From Sulfuricurvum sp. IAE1 (GTDB taxonomy: Bacteria; Campylobacterota; Campylobacteria; Campylobacterales; Sulfurimonadaceae): DNA of 55,346 nt. The stretch lies in the NCBI RefSeq assembly GCF_004347735.1, contig NZ_SLTI01000024.1, positions 1-55,346 of the forward strand. Direction: 5' to 3'. The position numbers and the translations under genes were made by a program. The notes under the pieces were generated by a model. It ran no database searches and was not told where the DNA came from. It was given only the letters and a program-made list of their open reading frames with translations. This document shows, one piece after another, positions 16,754 to 24,899 of the stretch. Positions within the stretch are counted from its first letter, which is position 1. The number at the start of each line of letters is the position of its first letter.

Positions 16754-18760
16754 ATGAAAAAATTGACCTTCCTTTCGGTAGCGGCCGTTGCTGCGCTGGC
16801 GACCGAACCCGTCACGATCCAGAAAATCACCGTCGAGGCTACCGCGCCCAAGGGCGATACGCAAAACATCAGCGCCGATGAAATCGTCAAGTTTTCGCGC
16901 CAGAGCGATCTGGGGGAAATGCTTTCGGGAGTGTTGCCCGAGATTACCCACGTCCGTACCAGCGCCATCGGGAACGATATCGTCCTGCGCGGTTTCAAAC
17001 GCGATAACCTCAATGTCACGATCGATGACGCCAAAGTATGCGGCGCCTGTCCCAACCGGATGGACCCTCCGGCCATGCACGTCTCTAGCAGTCAAATCGC
17101 ATCGGTCGAAGTGAAAGAAGGACCGTTCGACGTCACCCAGTTCGGCAGCCTCGGCGGAGCGATCAACGTCGTCACCAAAGACCCTTCCAAAGGGGTGCAC
17201 GGAGAAGTTTCCGCAACACTTGGAAGCTATGATTACCGCAAAGTCGGCGCCACCCTTGAAGCGGGGAACGATGCGGTACAGGCCCTGGTCGGATACAGCC
17301 GCGAAACAAGCGGCCAGTACAAAGACGGCGACGGCAAAACGATGGCGGAGCAGGCCGACAGCGCCATAACCGCAGGACAGCGTTACTCGGCCGCGCACAA
17401 AAACGACGATGCCTACGAGCGCGAGAATTTCTGGACCAAAATCGTCGGAAACATCGGCGACAGCCAGAAACTCACCCTCAGCTATTTCGGCGACCGCGCG
17501 GACAACGTCCTCTATGCGCGCTATCCGATGGATGCGCTCATGGACGACACCGACATGTTCAAAGCCAAATACCAGTTCTTCGGTCTGGGGCGCTATTCGG
17601 ACGAACTGAGCATCGAAGCGTACCATTCCAAAGTCAAACACGATATGGGAACCGATTTCAGAGCCGGGGCGACGAGCCCTTCGGCAACGATGGTCTCCTT
17701 GGTCGACGCGACGATCAAAGGGGTACGTGCCGAAAATACGGCTTCGGTCGCCGAAGCCGACGTCACCGTCGGAATCGATCTCTCGACGCGGAACTGGAAC
17801 GGGACCAAAGGGACCCGGGTTAATCCTTACGCACAGGTTCAGATCCCCGATGCCGATACCGATAACCTCGGTATCTACGCCAAAGCGGTCCGGACGTTCG
17901 GTGCGCTCGACGTGAGCGCCGGGCTGCGCTACGACGATACGAGCGTGGATGCCGACCAGGCGTTGATGGCTGCGGCCAAAGACCGTGATTACGACAACGT
18001 CAGCGCCAATCTTCTGGGACGCTACCACTACAGCGCGAACGGCAATCTTTTCGTCGGGGCAGGTCAATCGGTCCGTGTTCCCGATGCACGCGAGCTCTAT
18101 TTCAAGGATATGGGGAACACAAACCTCAACGAAACAATCAACCGCGAAATCGATGCGGGGGTAGAACACACGTTCGGTAACCTTCACGTCAAAGGGACCC
18201 TGTTCTACAGCGATATAAAAGACTATATCTATGCCTACAAAGTGGCCGGTTCGACCACGTCGTTCGCCAACATCGACGCACGCATCGTCGGGGGTGACGT
18301 CAGCGCCGACTACGCGCTCAACAAAGAGTGGCGCATCGAATCGGGCGTCGCCTACCAGCGCGGAAGCAAAAAAGACACCAATCAGCTCGATTCACTGGCC
18401 ACGCTGCCGCAAACCGACAAAGACCTTGCCGATATTCCGCCGCTCAAAGGGCGCGTGGCGCTCGTATTCAACGATGAACGCCACTACGCCGAGGCCGAAT
18501 GGATTGCCGCCAGACACCAGACGTACGACGAAAACAACGGTGAACAGGCAATCGGGGGTTACGGTATTCTGAACCTCAAATACGGTACCGACTTTGACAA
18601 CGGTTTCTCCCTGAGTGCGGGAATCAACAACTTTTTCGACCGTACCTACGCAGTGAGCAACAGCTACATCGGCCTTACCACCATTTCAGAAGGGGCGCAA
18701 CCCCTCATCCTGAACGAACCGGGACGCAATTTCTACGCAACCCTCGCGTACAGATTCTAA
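16754..18760 (+). CDS. TonB-dependent receptor, copper-receptor (OprC/NosA) type
   Basis: Outer-membrane 22-strand receptor of 668 residues for energised metal uptake. A short signal peptide (about 1-16) precedes the plug (about 20-145) and barrel, which ends with the terminal Phe (LAYRF). The plug contains CGACPNRMDPP, giving a C-x3-M pair (Cys99/Met103), and the barrel has HDM at 296-298. This matches the pattern Cys-x3-Met plus His-x-Met that binds copper in Pseudomonas OprC. Copper import is therefore inferred, with siderophore uptake as the alternative. A promoter-like region and AAGGA precede it. No TonB/ExbBD genes are nearby. Confidence 0.88.
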   Translation: MKKLTFLSVAAVAALATEPVTIQKITVEATAPKGDTQNISADEIVKFSRQSDLGEMLSGVLPEITHVRTSAIGNDIVLRGFKRDNLNVTIDDAKVCGACPNRMDPPAMHVSSSQIASVEVKEGPFDVTQFGSLGGAINVVTKDPSKGVHGEVSATLGSYDYRKVGATLEAGNDAVQALVGYSRETSGQYKDGDGKTMAEQADSAITAGQRYSAAHKNDDAYERENFWTKIVGNIGDSQKLTLSYFGDRADNVLYARYPMDALMDDTDMFKAKYQFFGLGRYSDELSIEAYHSKVKHDMGTDFRAGATSPSATMVSLVDATIKGVRAENTASVAEADVTVGIDLSTRNWNGTKGTRVNPYAQVQIPDADTDNLGIYAKAVRTFGALDVSAGLRYDDTSVDADQALMAAAKDRDYDNVSANLLGRYHYSANGNLFVGAGQSVRVPDARELYFKDMGNTNLNETINREIDAGVEHTFGNLHVKGTLFYSDIKDYIYAYKVAGSTTSFANIDARIVGGDVSADYALNKEWRIESGVAYQRGSKKDTNQLDSLATLPQTDKDLADIPPLKGRVALVFNDERHYAEAEWIAARHQTYDENNGEQAIGGYGILNLKYGTDFDNGFSLSAGINNFFDRTYAVSNSYIGLTTISEGAQPLILNEPGRNFYATLAYRF

Positions 18761-18764
18761 TCCT

Positions 18765-18788
18765 TGCCCTTCGGGGCATTAGTGTTTT
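18765..18788 (+). terminator. UUCG-type terminator after the TonB receptor
   Basis: TGCCC/GGGCA stem (18765-18769, 18774-18778) closes a TTCG tetraloop, and a T-run follows a few bases later (18783-18788). It lies between convergent genes and overlaps the end of the Nudix gene. Confidence 0.6.
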
Positions 18789-19351
18789 TTCAATACCTCA
18801 AATTTTTCCAGAAACCACGAAAAGCCGAACATCAGCCCCGGTGTCTTCGCCTTCGTCTCGTCCATCGCAAAATGTTTCGCTTCGCACCGCGGAATCTCGA
18901 CCACTTCGATCGCTTCGACATCGATGCCGCCACCGTCGCTTACCTTCATCGAATCGTCCACAACCGCATAGTAAAGGGTCTGCACCGAACCGGCAAAACC
19001 GACTGCGGTATAAAACGACGTTACCCTCTCGATCCGTTCGAGCGGGACATCATAACCGCACTCTTCGAGAACCTCTTCGTGGGCAATTTTCCTGAGCGGT
19101 TTGTCTTTGTCCACAATCCCGGCGCAGAGCTCGTAGGTGTAACCCTCACCGTTTTTGAGATAAACGGGGGGACGAAACTGGCGTACGACGATCAGCGAAT
19201 CATGCTCCGCATGGAACAAAAGAATCGCAACGCTGTCGTGGACCTCGACCATATCCCAGGTTTTCAGAATCCCGTCCTGGCGGTACGAAAGACGCTTTGG
19301 CCTGACGTAATCGGATTTTTCGCACGGCAGTACCGTAATCTCCTGTATCAT
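18779..19351 (-). CDS. Nudix hydrolase (UDP-sugar/ADP-ribose pyrophosphatase type)
   Basis: Cytoplasmic Nudix enzyme of 190 residues. The Nudix helix reads LCAGIVDKDKPLRKIAHEEV followed by LEECGY. The EExGY core is intact, but the first Glu and the Arg of the consensus are replaced. The ELCAG(I/L)VDK context resembles the UDP-glucose pyrophosphatase branch (NUDT14-like). This suggests clearance of nucleotide sugars. It is tail-to-tail with the TonB receptor gene and lies downstream of the M23 peptidase gene (13-base gap). Confidence 0.85.
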   Translation of the reverse strand: MIQEITVLPCEKSDYVRPKRLSYRQDGILKTWDMVEVHDSVAILLFHAEHDSLIVVRQFRPPVYLKNGEGYTYELCAGIVDKDKPLRKIAHEEVLEECGYDVPLERIERVTSFYTAVGFAGSVQTLYYAVVDDSMKVSDGGGIDVEAIEVVEIPRCEAKHFAMDETKAKTPGLMFGFSWFLEKFEVLKKH

Positions 19352-19364
19352 CGGAAAACCTCGC

Positions 19365-20558
19365 TTAGAACGGTTTGGGTTTGAGCGTCTCGGTGTCTAC
19401 GTAATAAGTTTCGTGAAAATCGAAATAGGGTTTGCGCACCGGTTTTTTGGTCAATGCGGCTTTGAACTCCCGGTCCATTTTGTTGCGGATCGCCTTGAAG
19501 GCTTTGGCCTCTTTTCCGCTGAACCCTTCCGTTTTTTTCTTCATGACGGTGAGCGGGTCGATAGGGGTACTGCCCCGGTACATCCCGAAATGGAGGTGGG
19601 GGCCTGAAGAGAGGCCGGTAGAACCGACATAACCGATAATCTGCCCCTGCTTGACCTTGGAACCCGATTTTATCCCGGACTTGAACGACTTTTGGTGGGC
19701 GTAGAGGCTGGTAAGACCGTTGGAATGGCGGATCTTGATCGTTTTCCCGTATCCGCGCGAATAGCCCGCAAAGCTGACCCGTCCGTCTCCGGTAGAGAGG
19801 ATGGGCGTACCCGGACGGGCGCCGAAATCGACCCCGAGATGGGCGCGGTAACGCTTCAATACCGGGTGGAAACGGCTTTTGGTAAAACGGGAGGTGATCC
19901 GGGGATTGCGCATCGGAAGTTTGAAGATGAATTTCTCGTACTGCGCCCCTTTTTCATCGTAATAGCGTCCGTCGGTATGGCGGTAGACGGCGTAGCGTTT
20001 TCCTCCCACTTCGATCATCGCGCCATGCACTTCGGGCATCGAAAAGGGTTTACCCAGACGGTATTTCTGGGTATAGACCATGACGATGGGGTCCCCTTTT
20101 TTGATCCCTTTGCGAAAGTCGACCCGCCCTTTGAACATTTTGACGAACACCGACGCGAGATTTTTCGATCCGGTCGTTTTGAGGATGTCGTCGTAGGGGA
20201 TCGTTTGCAGCGGAAGATAGAGGGTCTCTTTGAACTCTTCGCTGATAATCGGGATCACCTTCATCTTGTACCCTTTTTTGGGAACGTAATAAATCTGCAG
20301 CTGCAGTTCGTCATTGACGGGGATCAGAATCTGGCGTATGATGTTTTTGCGATCGACGAGCAACTGGCAGTTGGCGTTGTACGGGATGTCCTCGGTGAGT
20401 TTCTGGTCTTCCTTGTCCATGTTGTAGTAGACCGAGAGAGGGAGTTTTTTACGTTCCAGAAAACTCAAAAAACTCTCTCCGTCTTTCCATTTGAACGGCT
20501 TGACTACGGCACCGAAAAGGAGCATGGGCAATAACAACAATGCGAAAAAACGACCCAT
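19365..20558 (-). CDS. csd3: M23 peptidoglycan peptidase, Csd3/HdpA/Pgp3-like
   Basis: Periplasmic zinc peptidase trimming and cutting peptidoglycan crosslinks; Csd3 of Helicobacter and Pgp3 of Campylobacter control helical cell shape. A signal peptide covers about residues 1-17. Two N-terminal regulatory domains lead to a LytM domain with zinc ligands His240, Asp244 (HLGVD) and His323 (PHLHFG), plus His288 and His321. The 397 residues match Csd3 (about 400). I start at the ATG at 20558, with AAGGA five bases upstream; the ATG at 20564 overlaps that site. Confidence 0.9.
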   Translation of the reverse strand: MGRFFALLLLPMLLFGAVVKPFKWKDGESFLSFLERKKLPLSVYYNMDKEDQKLTEDIPYNANCQLLVDRKNIIRQILIPVNDELQLQIYYVPKKGYKMKVIPIISEEFKETLYLPLQTIPYDDILKTTGSKNLASVFVKMFKGRVDFRKGIKKGDPIVMVYTQKYRLGKPFSMPEVHGAMIEVGGKRYAVYRHTDGRYYDEKGAQYEKFIFKLPMRNPRITSRFTKSRFHPVLKRYRAHLGVDFGARPGTPILSTGDGRVSFAGYSRGYGKTIKIRHSNGLTSLYAHQKSFKSGIKSGSKVKQGQIIGYVGSTGLSSGPHLHFGMYRGSTPIDPLTVMKKKTEGFSGKEAKAFKAIRNKMDREFKAALTKKPVRKPYFDFHETYYVDTETLKPKPF

Positions 20559-20653
20559 TCTCATCCTTCGGCAATCTACGCTCCCCGCACCGACGCGCGG
20601 AGAAAAAAGAAATAAATAATAGCAAAAATTCCATTTACAAAGACGTGTTAAGC

Positions 20654-20659
20654 TATAAT
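20654..20659 (+). promoter_or_regulatory. -10 element (TATAAT) of the PgbA-type gene
   Basis: A perfect TATAAT 31 bases upstream of the start at 20690, in the divergent gap with the M23 peptidase gene. It probably drives the run of genes up to BrkB, which have gaps of 2-3 bases. Confidence 0.5.
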
Positions 20660-20689
20660 CGCCCATATTTACTCTACGAAAAGGTTACC

Positions 20690-21487
20690 ATGATGCGCAT
20701 CTGGTTTATTTCCCTGGTCACATTCGGCGCCCTTGGCGCTTCACCCATCTCCACCCCGCTGCTTGACGTCCAAAACGACCGTGCTGCCGTCATGGGCAAA
20801 GAGCTTCGGCCCGGGATGAGCGGGTTTATCGTCCGCCATCTCGACGCGTCGCACAGCACGATCATCGCCAATGCCCTCGTTGAAGAGACCAACCCCTCAA
20901 ACGGCCGTGCGCTCTTGCGCCTCAGCGAATACGACGGCATCCACCAAGACTCGCTCCCCGGCGGAAACTGGCAGCCAAAAGCGGACGATGCCGCGGTTTT
21001 GGGATACGACTATTCTCGGGCAATGCTCATCGCGCCCAACGACGACACCTACGATGCGATCACCAAAAGCATGAGCGGCGTCGAATGGGTTCATCCCGAC
21101 ATTTTTACCGCCTATCTCTCCCGCGAAGGGCATCCTACTCCCACGACCGAGGATTTCCACCGTTACTGCACGTCCAACTCGATCGGTCTGCTCTACATCC
21201 AAAGTGCCGAAACCCTTTTCACCCTCGACTGCAAAAGCTTTACCTATCTCCAGAGCGCTCCTTCACGGTCGGTATCGGAGAAGAGCGTGGTGCCGTTTTA
21301 CACCCGCGTTCCGACGATCCGGGCGGCATGGTTCGGCGAGGGAAGCTCGCGCATGGAGAGTTACGAACCCCATTATCTCGAAGCGATCGTTTTAAACAAT
21401 TCCAAGAACCGTGAGCTATATGAGTTGTTCAAAGCGAAATTTAGCGATAAAAGTGCACTATTGCGCCATTTCGACCTGAAGGAATAA
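20690..21487 (+). CDS. Exported PgbA N-terminal-domain protein
   Basis: A 265-residue secreted or surface protein with a signal peptide (about 1-17, ending GALGA-S). The body resembles the N-terminal domain named after Helicobacter plasminogen-binding protein PgbA; this recognition is from memory of the family and its neighbourhood. In Campylobacter an exported protein occupies the same place between the M23 peptidase and the GlcD-like gene. In a free-living bacterium plasminogen binding is unlikely to be the native role; an envelope function is more plausible. Confidence 0.65.
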   Translation: MMRIWFISLVTFGALGASPISTPLLDVQNDRAAVMGKELRPGMSGFIVRHLDASHSTIIANALVEETNPSNGRALLRLSEYDGIHQDSLPGGNWQPKADDAAVLGYDYSRAMLIAPNDDTYDAITKSMSGVEWVHPDIFTAYLSREGHPTPTTEDFHRYCTSNSIGLLYIQSAETLFTLDCKSFTYLQSAPSRSVSEKSVVPFYTRVPTIRAAWFGEGSSRMESYEPHYLEAIVLNNSKNRELYELFKAKFSDKSALLRHFDLKE

Positions 21488-21489
21488 CG

Positions 21490-22875
21490 ATGCTCTCACC
21501 CAGCGCAATCGAATTTTTTACCCATCTTCTGGGAAAAGAAAACGTCTACAGTGACAAGGCCCACCTGATCGCGTACAGTTACGACGCGACCCGCGAACGG
21601 TTTGAACCCGACGCCGTTCTTTTCCCCCGCCATGAACAAGACGTCAGCGACATTCTCAAATACTGTAACAAACACCGTATCGTAATCGTCCCGCGCGGTG
21701 CGGGGAGCGGTTTCACCGGTGGAGCGCTTCCGGCCCACGGCGGTATCGTACTGGCGTTCGAAAAACACATGAACAAAATCCTCGAAATCGACATGCAAAA
21801 CATGGTTGCCGTCGTTCAGCCGGGGGTCATCAACAAAGAACTTCAGCGTGCCGTCGAGGAGGTGGGGCTGTTTTATCCGCCCGATCCCGCCAGCCAGGAG
21901 TACTCCACGATCGGGGGAAACGTCAATGAAAACGCAGGCGGCATGCGCGCCGCCAAATACGGCATCACGAAAGACTACGTCATGGCGATCCGTGCCGTCC
22001 TTCCCAACGGCGATGTCATCAAAGCGGGGAAACGAACCATCAAGGACGTCGCGGGATACAATATTGCCGGGATCCTTATCGCTTCGGAAGGGACACTGGC
22101 CGTCACTACCGAAGTGACCCTTAAACTCCTCTCCAAACCAAAAATGACCAAAACCGCGATGGGGATCTTCCCGACCGTCAAAGACGCGATGGAAGCGGTG
22201 TACAAAACGATGGCCAGCGGGGTTACCCCGGTGGCGATGGAGTTTCTGGACAATCTCACCATCCGCGCGGTCGAACAGGTCTATTCCAAAGGGCTCCCGG
22301 TCGAAGCCGGGGCGATTCTCGTCACCGACGTCGACGGCAATCTCGAAGAGGACCTTGATTTCCAGCTGGGAGTCATCGAACGGGTTTTCCGCGAAAACGG
22401 ATGCAGCGATTTTCGAATCGCCCAAAACCAGCAGGAAGCTTCGGATTTGTGGTTTGCCCGTCGCAACGCGAGCCAGTCGCTTTCGGTTTACGGAAGCAAA
22501 AAGCTCAACGAGGACGTCACGGTTCCCCGCTCCGCACTCCCCGAGCTGCTCGAAAAATTCTACGCCATCGCCGACAAATACGGTATTAAAATCCCCTGCT
22601 TCGGACATACGGGGGACGGCAACGTCCATACGAACGTCATGGTCGACGGCAAGGACCCTGAACAGGTCAAGATCGGGTACAAAGCGATTGAAGAGGTGTT
22701 CCAGGCAACAGTCGACCTGGGAGGGACGCTGAGCGGCGAACACGGTATCGGACTGGCCAAAGCCCCCTATATGCACATGGCCTTCACCTCCGAAGAGATG
22801 GCGCTGTTCCAGTCGATCAAACGTGCCTTCGATCCCAACAACATCCTTAACCCCGCCAAGATGGGACTTGAATAA
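21490..22875 (+). CDS. FAD-linked oxidase, GlcD/D-lactate dehydrogenase type
   Basis: FAD-dependent 2-hydroxyacid dehydrogenase of 461 residues. The PCMH-type FAD-binding segment includes VPRGAGSGFTGGALP (68-82) and a second motif STIGGNVNENAGG. The C-terminal cap carries HTGDGNVHTN and GEHGIGLAKAPYM, typical of GlcD and D-LDH. Probable substrates are glycolate or D-lactate with electrons passed to quinones. No GlcE/GlcF partners lie next to it. It starts 2 bases after the PgbA-type gene and precedes BrkB by 3 bases. Confidence 0.92.
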   Translation: MLSPSAIEFFTHLLGKENVYSDKAHLIAYSYDATRERFEPDAVLFPRHEQDVSDILKYCNKHRIVIVPRGAGSGFTGGALPAHGGIVLAFEKHMNKILEIDMQNMVAVVQPGVINKELQRAVEEVGLFYPPDPASQEYSTIGGNVNENAGGMRAAKYGITKDYVMAIRAVLPNGDVIKAGKRTIKDVAGYNIAGILIASEGTLAVTTEVTLKLLSKPKMTKTAMGIFPTVKDAMEAVYKTMASGVTPVAMEFLDNLTIRAVEQVYSKGLPVEAGAILVTDVDGNLEEDLDFQLGVIERVFRENGCSDFRIAQNQQEASDLWFARRNASQSLSVYGSKKLNEDVTVPRSALPELLEKFYAIADKYGIKIPCFGHTGDGNVHTNVMVDGKDPEQVKIGYKAIEEVFQATVDLGGTLSGEHGIGLAKAPYMHMAFTSEEMALFQSIKRAFDPNNILNPAKMGLE

Positions 22876-22878
22876 CGG

Positions 22879-23688
22879 ATGGATTACCGAACGGCATGGC
22901 GGCGGACGCGGCTTTTTTTCCTGATGCTTTTCGACCGTGACATCACGGTCTATGCGTCCAGTCTCAGTTTCTACACGATTTTCACGGTCGTCCCGCTGCT
23001 GATCATTTCGCTGAGCCTTATCGCCAACGTTCCCGTTTTCGAAGAACAGTACGCCAAAATCCAGATTTTCATTTTCGAAAACATCATGCCGGTCCATACC
23101 GCGGCGATCGCCGGGTACCTTGAATCATTTTTCCAAAATTCGGTTCAGCTGGGGATTATCGGATTTACGACGATGGTCGTCTCGTCGATGCTCTTTTTCC
23201 AAAACTTCGAAAACATCGCCGAAAAGATTTTCAAAGCCCCTCCCCGCCGATTCTGGGATGCACTCACCACCTACTGGACCCTGATCACTCTCACCCCCAT
23301 CGTCCTCATCACCTCGATGAGCCTGCGTTCGTATATCCAGACCTCCTTCGGCGGTGAATGGATCGCCACCGTGTTGTCGGTTTTCCCTTTCCTGCTGCTG
23401 TGGGGGATCTTTTTTATCATCTACAAAATCGCGATCAACGCCGAAGTCTCCACCAAAGCCGCGGCGTTCAGCTCGTTCGTCGTCGCGCTGGTGTGGGGAG
23501 TCGCCAAGAACAGTTTTGTACAGTACGTTTTTATGAACCACACCTACGCGACAATGTACGGTTCGTTTTCTTCGCTGATCTTTTTCTTCCTGTGGATCTA
23601 CGTCTCGTGGATTATCGTCATCTACGGGATGAAACTATGTTATCTGATAAACCGCGCCGCCAAACACCGCGCCGCCCGTCACCCCTAA
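22879..23688 (+). CDS. YihY/BrkB family inner-membrane protein
   Basis: Polytopic membrane protein of 269 residues with about six predicted helices and the YihY N-terminal pattern SSLSFYTIFTVVPLLIISLS. It was formerly annotated ribonuclease BN, which is incorrect for this family; suggested roles include envelope homeostasis or transport. Its last 54 bases overlap the 3' end of the convergent comEC gene in antisense. Confidence 0.88.
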   Translation: MDYRTAWRRTRLFFLMLFDRDITVYASSLSFYTIFTVVPLLIISLSLIANVPVFEEQYAKIQIFIFENIMPVHTAAIAGYLESFFQNSVQLGIIGFTTMVVSSMLFFQNFENIAEKIFKAPPRRFWDALTTYWTLITLTPIVLITSMSLRSYIQTSFGGEWIATVLSVFPFLLLWGIFFIIYKIAINAEVSTKAAAFSSFVVALVWGVAKNSFVQYVFMNHTYATMYGSFSSLIFFFLWIYVSWIIVIYGMKLCYLINRAAKHRAARHP

Positions 23689-24897
23689 CGCCCAAAACGC
23701 CTCTTTGCGGACCATCGCCGCGAGGGCAAGAACGACGCTTGCTATCCCCGCCCACATCGGAACGTACACCGTTCGCACATCCCCCCATTCGAACAGTGCG
23801 ATCAGATAGGGGTCGAACCACGATGCCCAGGGGGTGAGATGAAGCGCCGCTACAAGTGGATAGTAAAGGTTGAAGAGCAGTGCCAGCGGAATCGAGGCGA
23901 TATGAGCCCAACCGAACTTCCCGAATACCGCAAGGGAAACGGGGAGGAGCACCAGATAGCACCATACGTGTAACGCCAAAAAAATCTGCCACGGCTTCCA
24001 GTGTTCATAATGACGCAGAAAGACGAAAATCGACAGTACGCCGAACGCCGAAAACCAGAAGCCGAGGGCGAAAAAGAGCCTCGGCCAAAACGCCAGCAGC
24101 AAAATCACCGCGATGAGCAGGGTCTGGAAGGAAACGATCCGTATGCCGCGGTCATACAGCCAGTACCCCACAACGAGCATCCCGAACGCGCGTACCATTG
24201 CAGGATTGAACTCCAGCGCCCACAAATAAGCGAACAAAACGGCTGCCACTACCCCAAAAAGATCCCGATGGCCGTGACGGTAGGGAAAATAACGGCTTTG
24301 AACCCATCCATAAGGTCGGCGTAGGAGGAAATAAATGATGAGGGTAATGATGCCGTAATGGTAGCCGCTGATCGAGAGGATGTGGCTCAGTCCCATCGCG
24401 CCGACGAGCTCCTGAAGTTCCTGCGAAAAGGGGGTTGCCACGAAAAGCGCCCCGTAGAGCTCTTTCATCCATATATCGTCGTGCATGGACGCAATGGCGC
24501 GGTACCCTTTTTCTTTGAGGCTTAGCGGCGGATAGACCTCTTCGATCACGGCTTGAGCCCGGAATCCCCGCAGATAATCAAGAAACGAGAGGTGTTTCAC
24601 CTTCAGTTCCAGCAGCACTTCCCGCCCCCGCAAATCCCGCAGATAAGGGCTCATCGCGCTTCGTACGGCCGCTCCTCCCTCCAGGCGGAACTTGATCGAT
24701 GTTTTGGGCATATCCCCGATCAGGCGGACTTCCTGATCGATCACCGCGGCACGCACCAGGGGATCGTCGAAACGGGTCAGTTCGCGGTAGCCGTAGTATT
24801 CCCATGCAAGAGAGACAAAAGCGATGAGAAAGGCTAATGCGGCAAAAACGAAAGCACCGGAGCGATCGAACAGTTCGACCCGCTCCAGCACCCTCAT
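23635..24897 (-). CDS. comEC: ComEC/Rec2 family DNA-uptake channel
   Basis: Inner-membrane channel that carries transforming single-stranded DNA. The 420-residue form contains the competence core with many membrane helices and the motif LSHILSISGYHYGIITLI. It lacks the metallo-beta-lactamase-like domain of long ComEC proteins, as in Campylobacter (about 419 residues). It lies 2 bases behind dnaB and at the end of the priA-ispG-dnaB run. Nearby prepilin-like genes at 30.3-31.3 kb would suit a competence pseudopilus, but this is inference. Confidence 0.9.
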   Translation of the reverse strand: MRVLERVELFDRSGAFVFAALAFLIAFVSLAWEYYGYRELTRFDDPLVRAAVIDQEVRLIGDMPKTSIKFRLEGGAAVRSAMSPYLRDLRGREVLLELKVKHLSFLDYLRGFRAQAVIEEVYPPLSLKEKGYRAIASMHDDIWMKELYGALFVATPFSQELQELVGAMGLSHILSISGYHYGIITLIIYFLLRRPYGWVQSRYFPYRHGHRDLFGVVAAVLFAYLWALEFNPAMVRAFGMLVVGYWLYDRGIRIVSFQTLLIAVILLLAFWPRLFFALGFWFSAFGVLSIFVFLRHYEHWKPWQIFLALHVWCYLVLLPVSLAVFGKFGWAHIASIPLALLFNLYYPLVAALHLTPWASWFDPYLIALFEWGDVRTVYVPMWAGIASVVLALAAMVRKEAFWALGVTGGAVFGGAVYQIT

Positions 24898-24899
24898 CG

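Noticed and set aside
16739-18187. 482-codon open frame antisense to the TonB receptor gene
   Set aside because: Follows from the GC-rich codon pattern of the receptor; no signal peptide, no ribosome binding site and no recognisable domain.
21496-23097. 533-codon antisense frame across GlcD and BrkB genes
   Set aside because: Shadow frame; runs across two well-supported genes and shows no family features.
19365-24897. Pathogenicity island because of PgbA-type, BrkB and Csd3 names
   Set aside because: The same gene order is ordinary core genome in Campylobacterota; composition is like the rest of the window.
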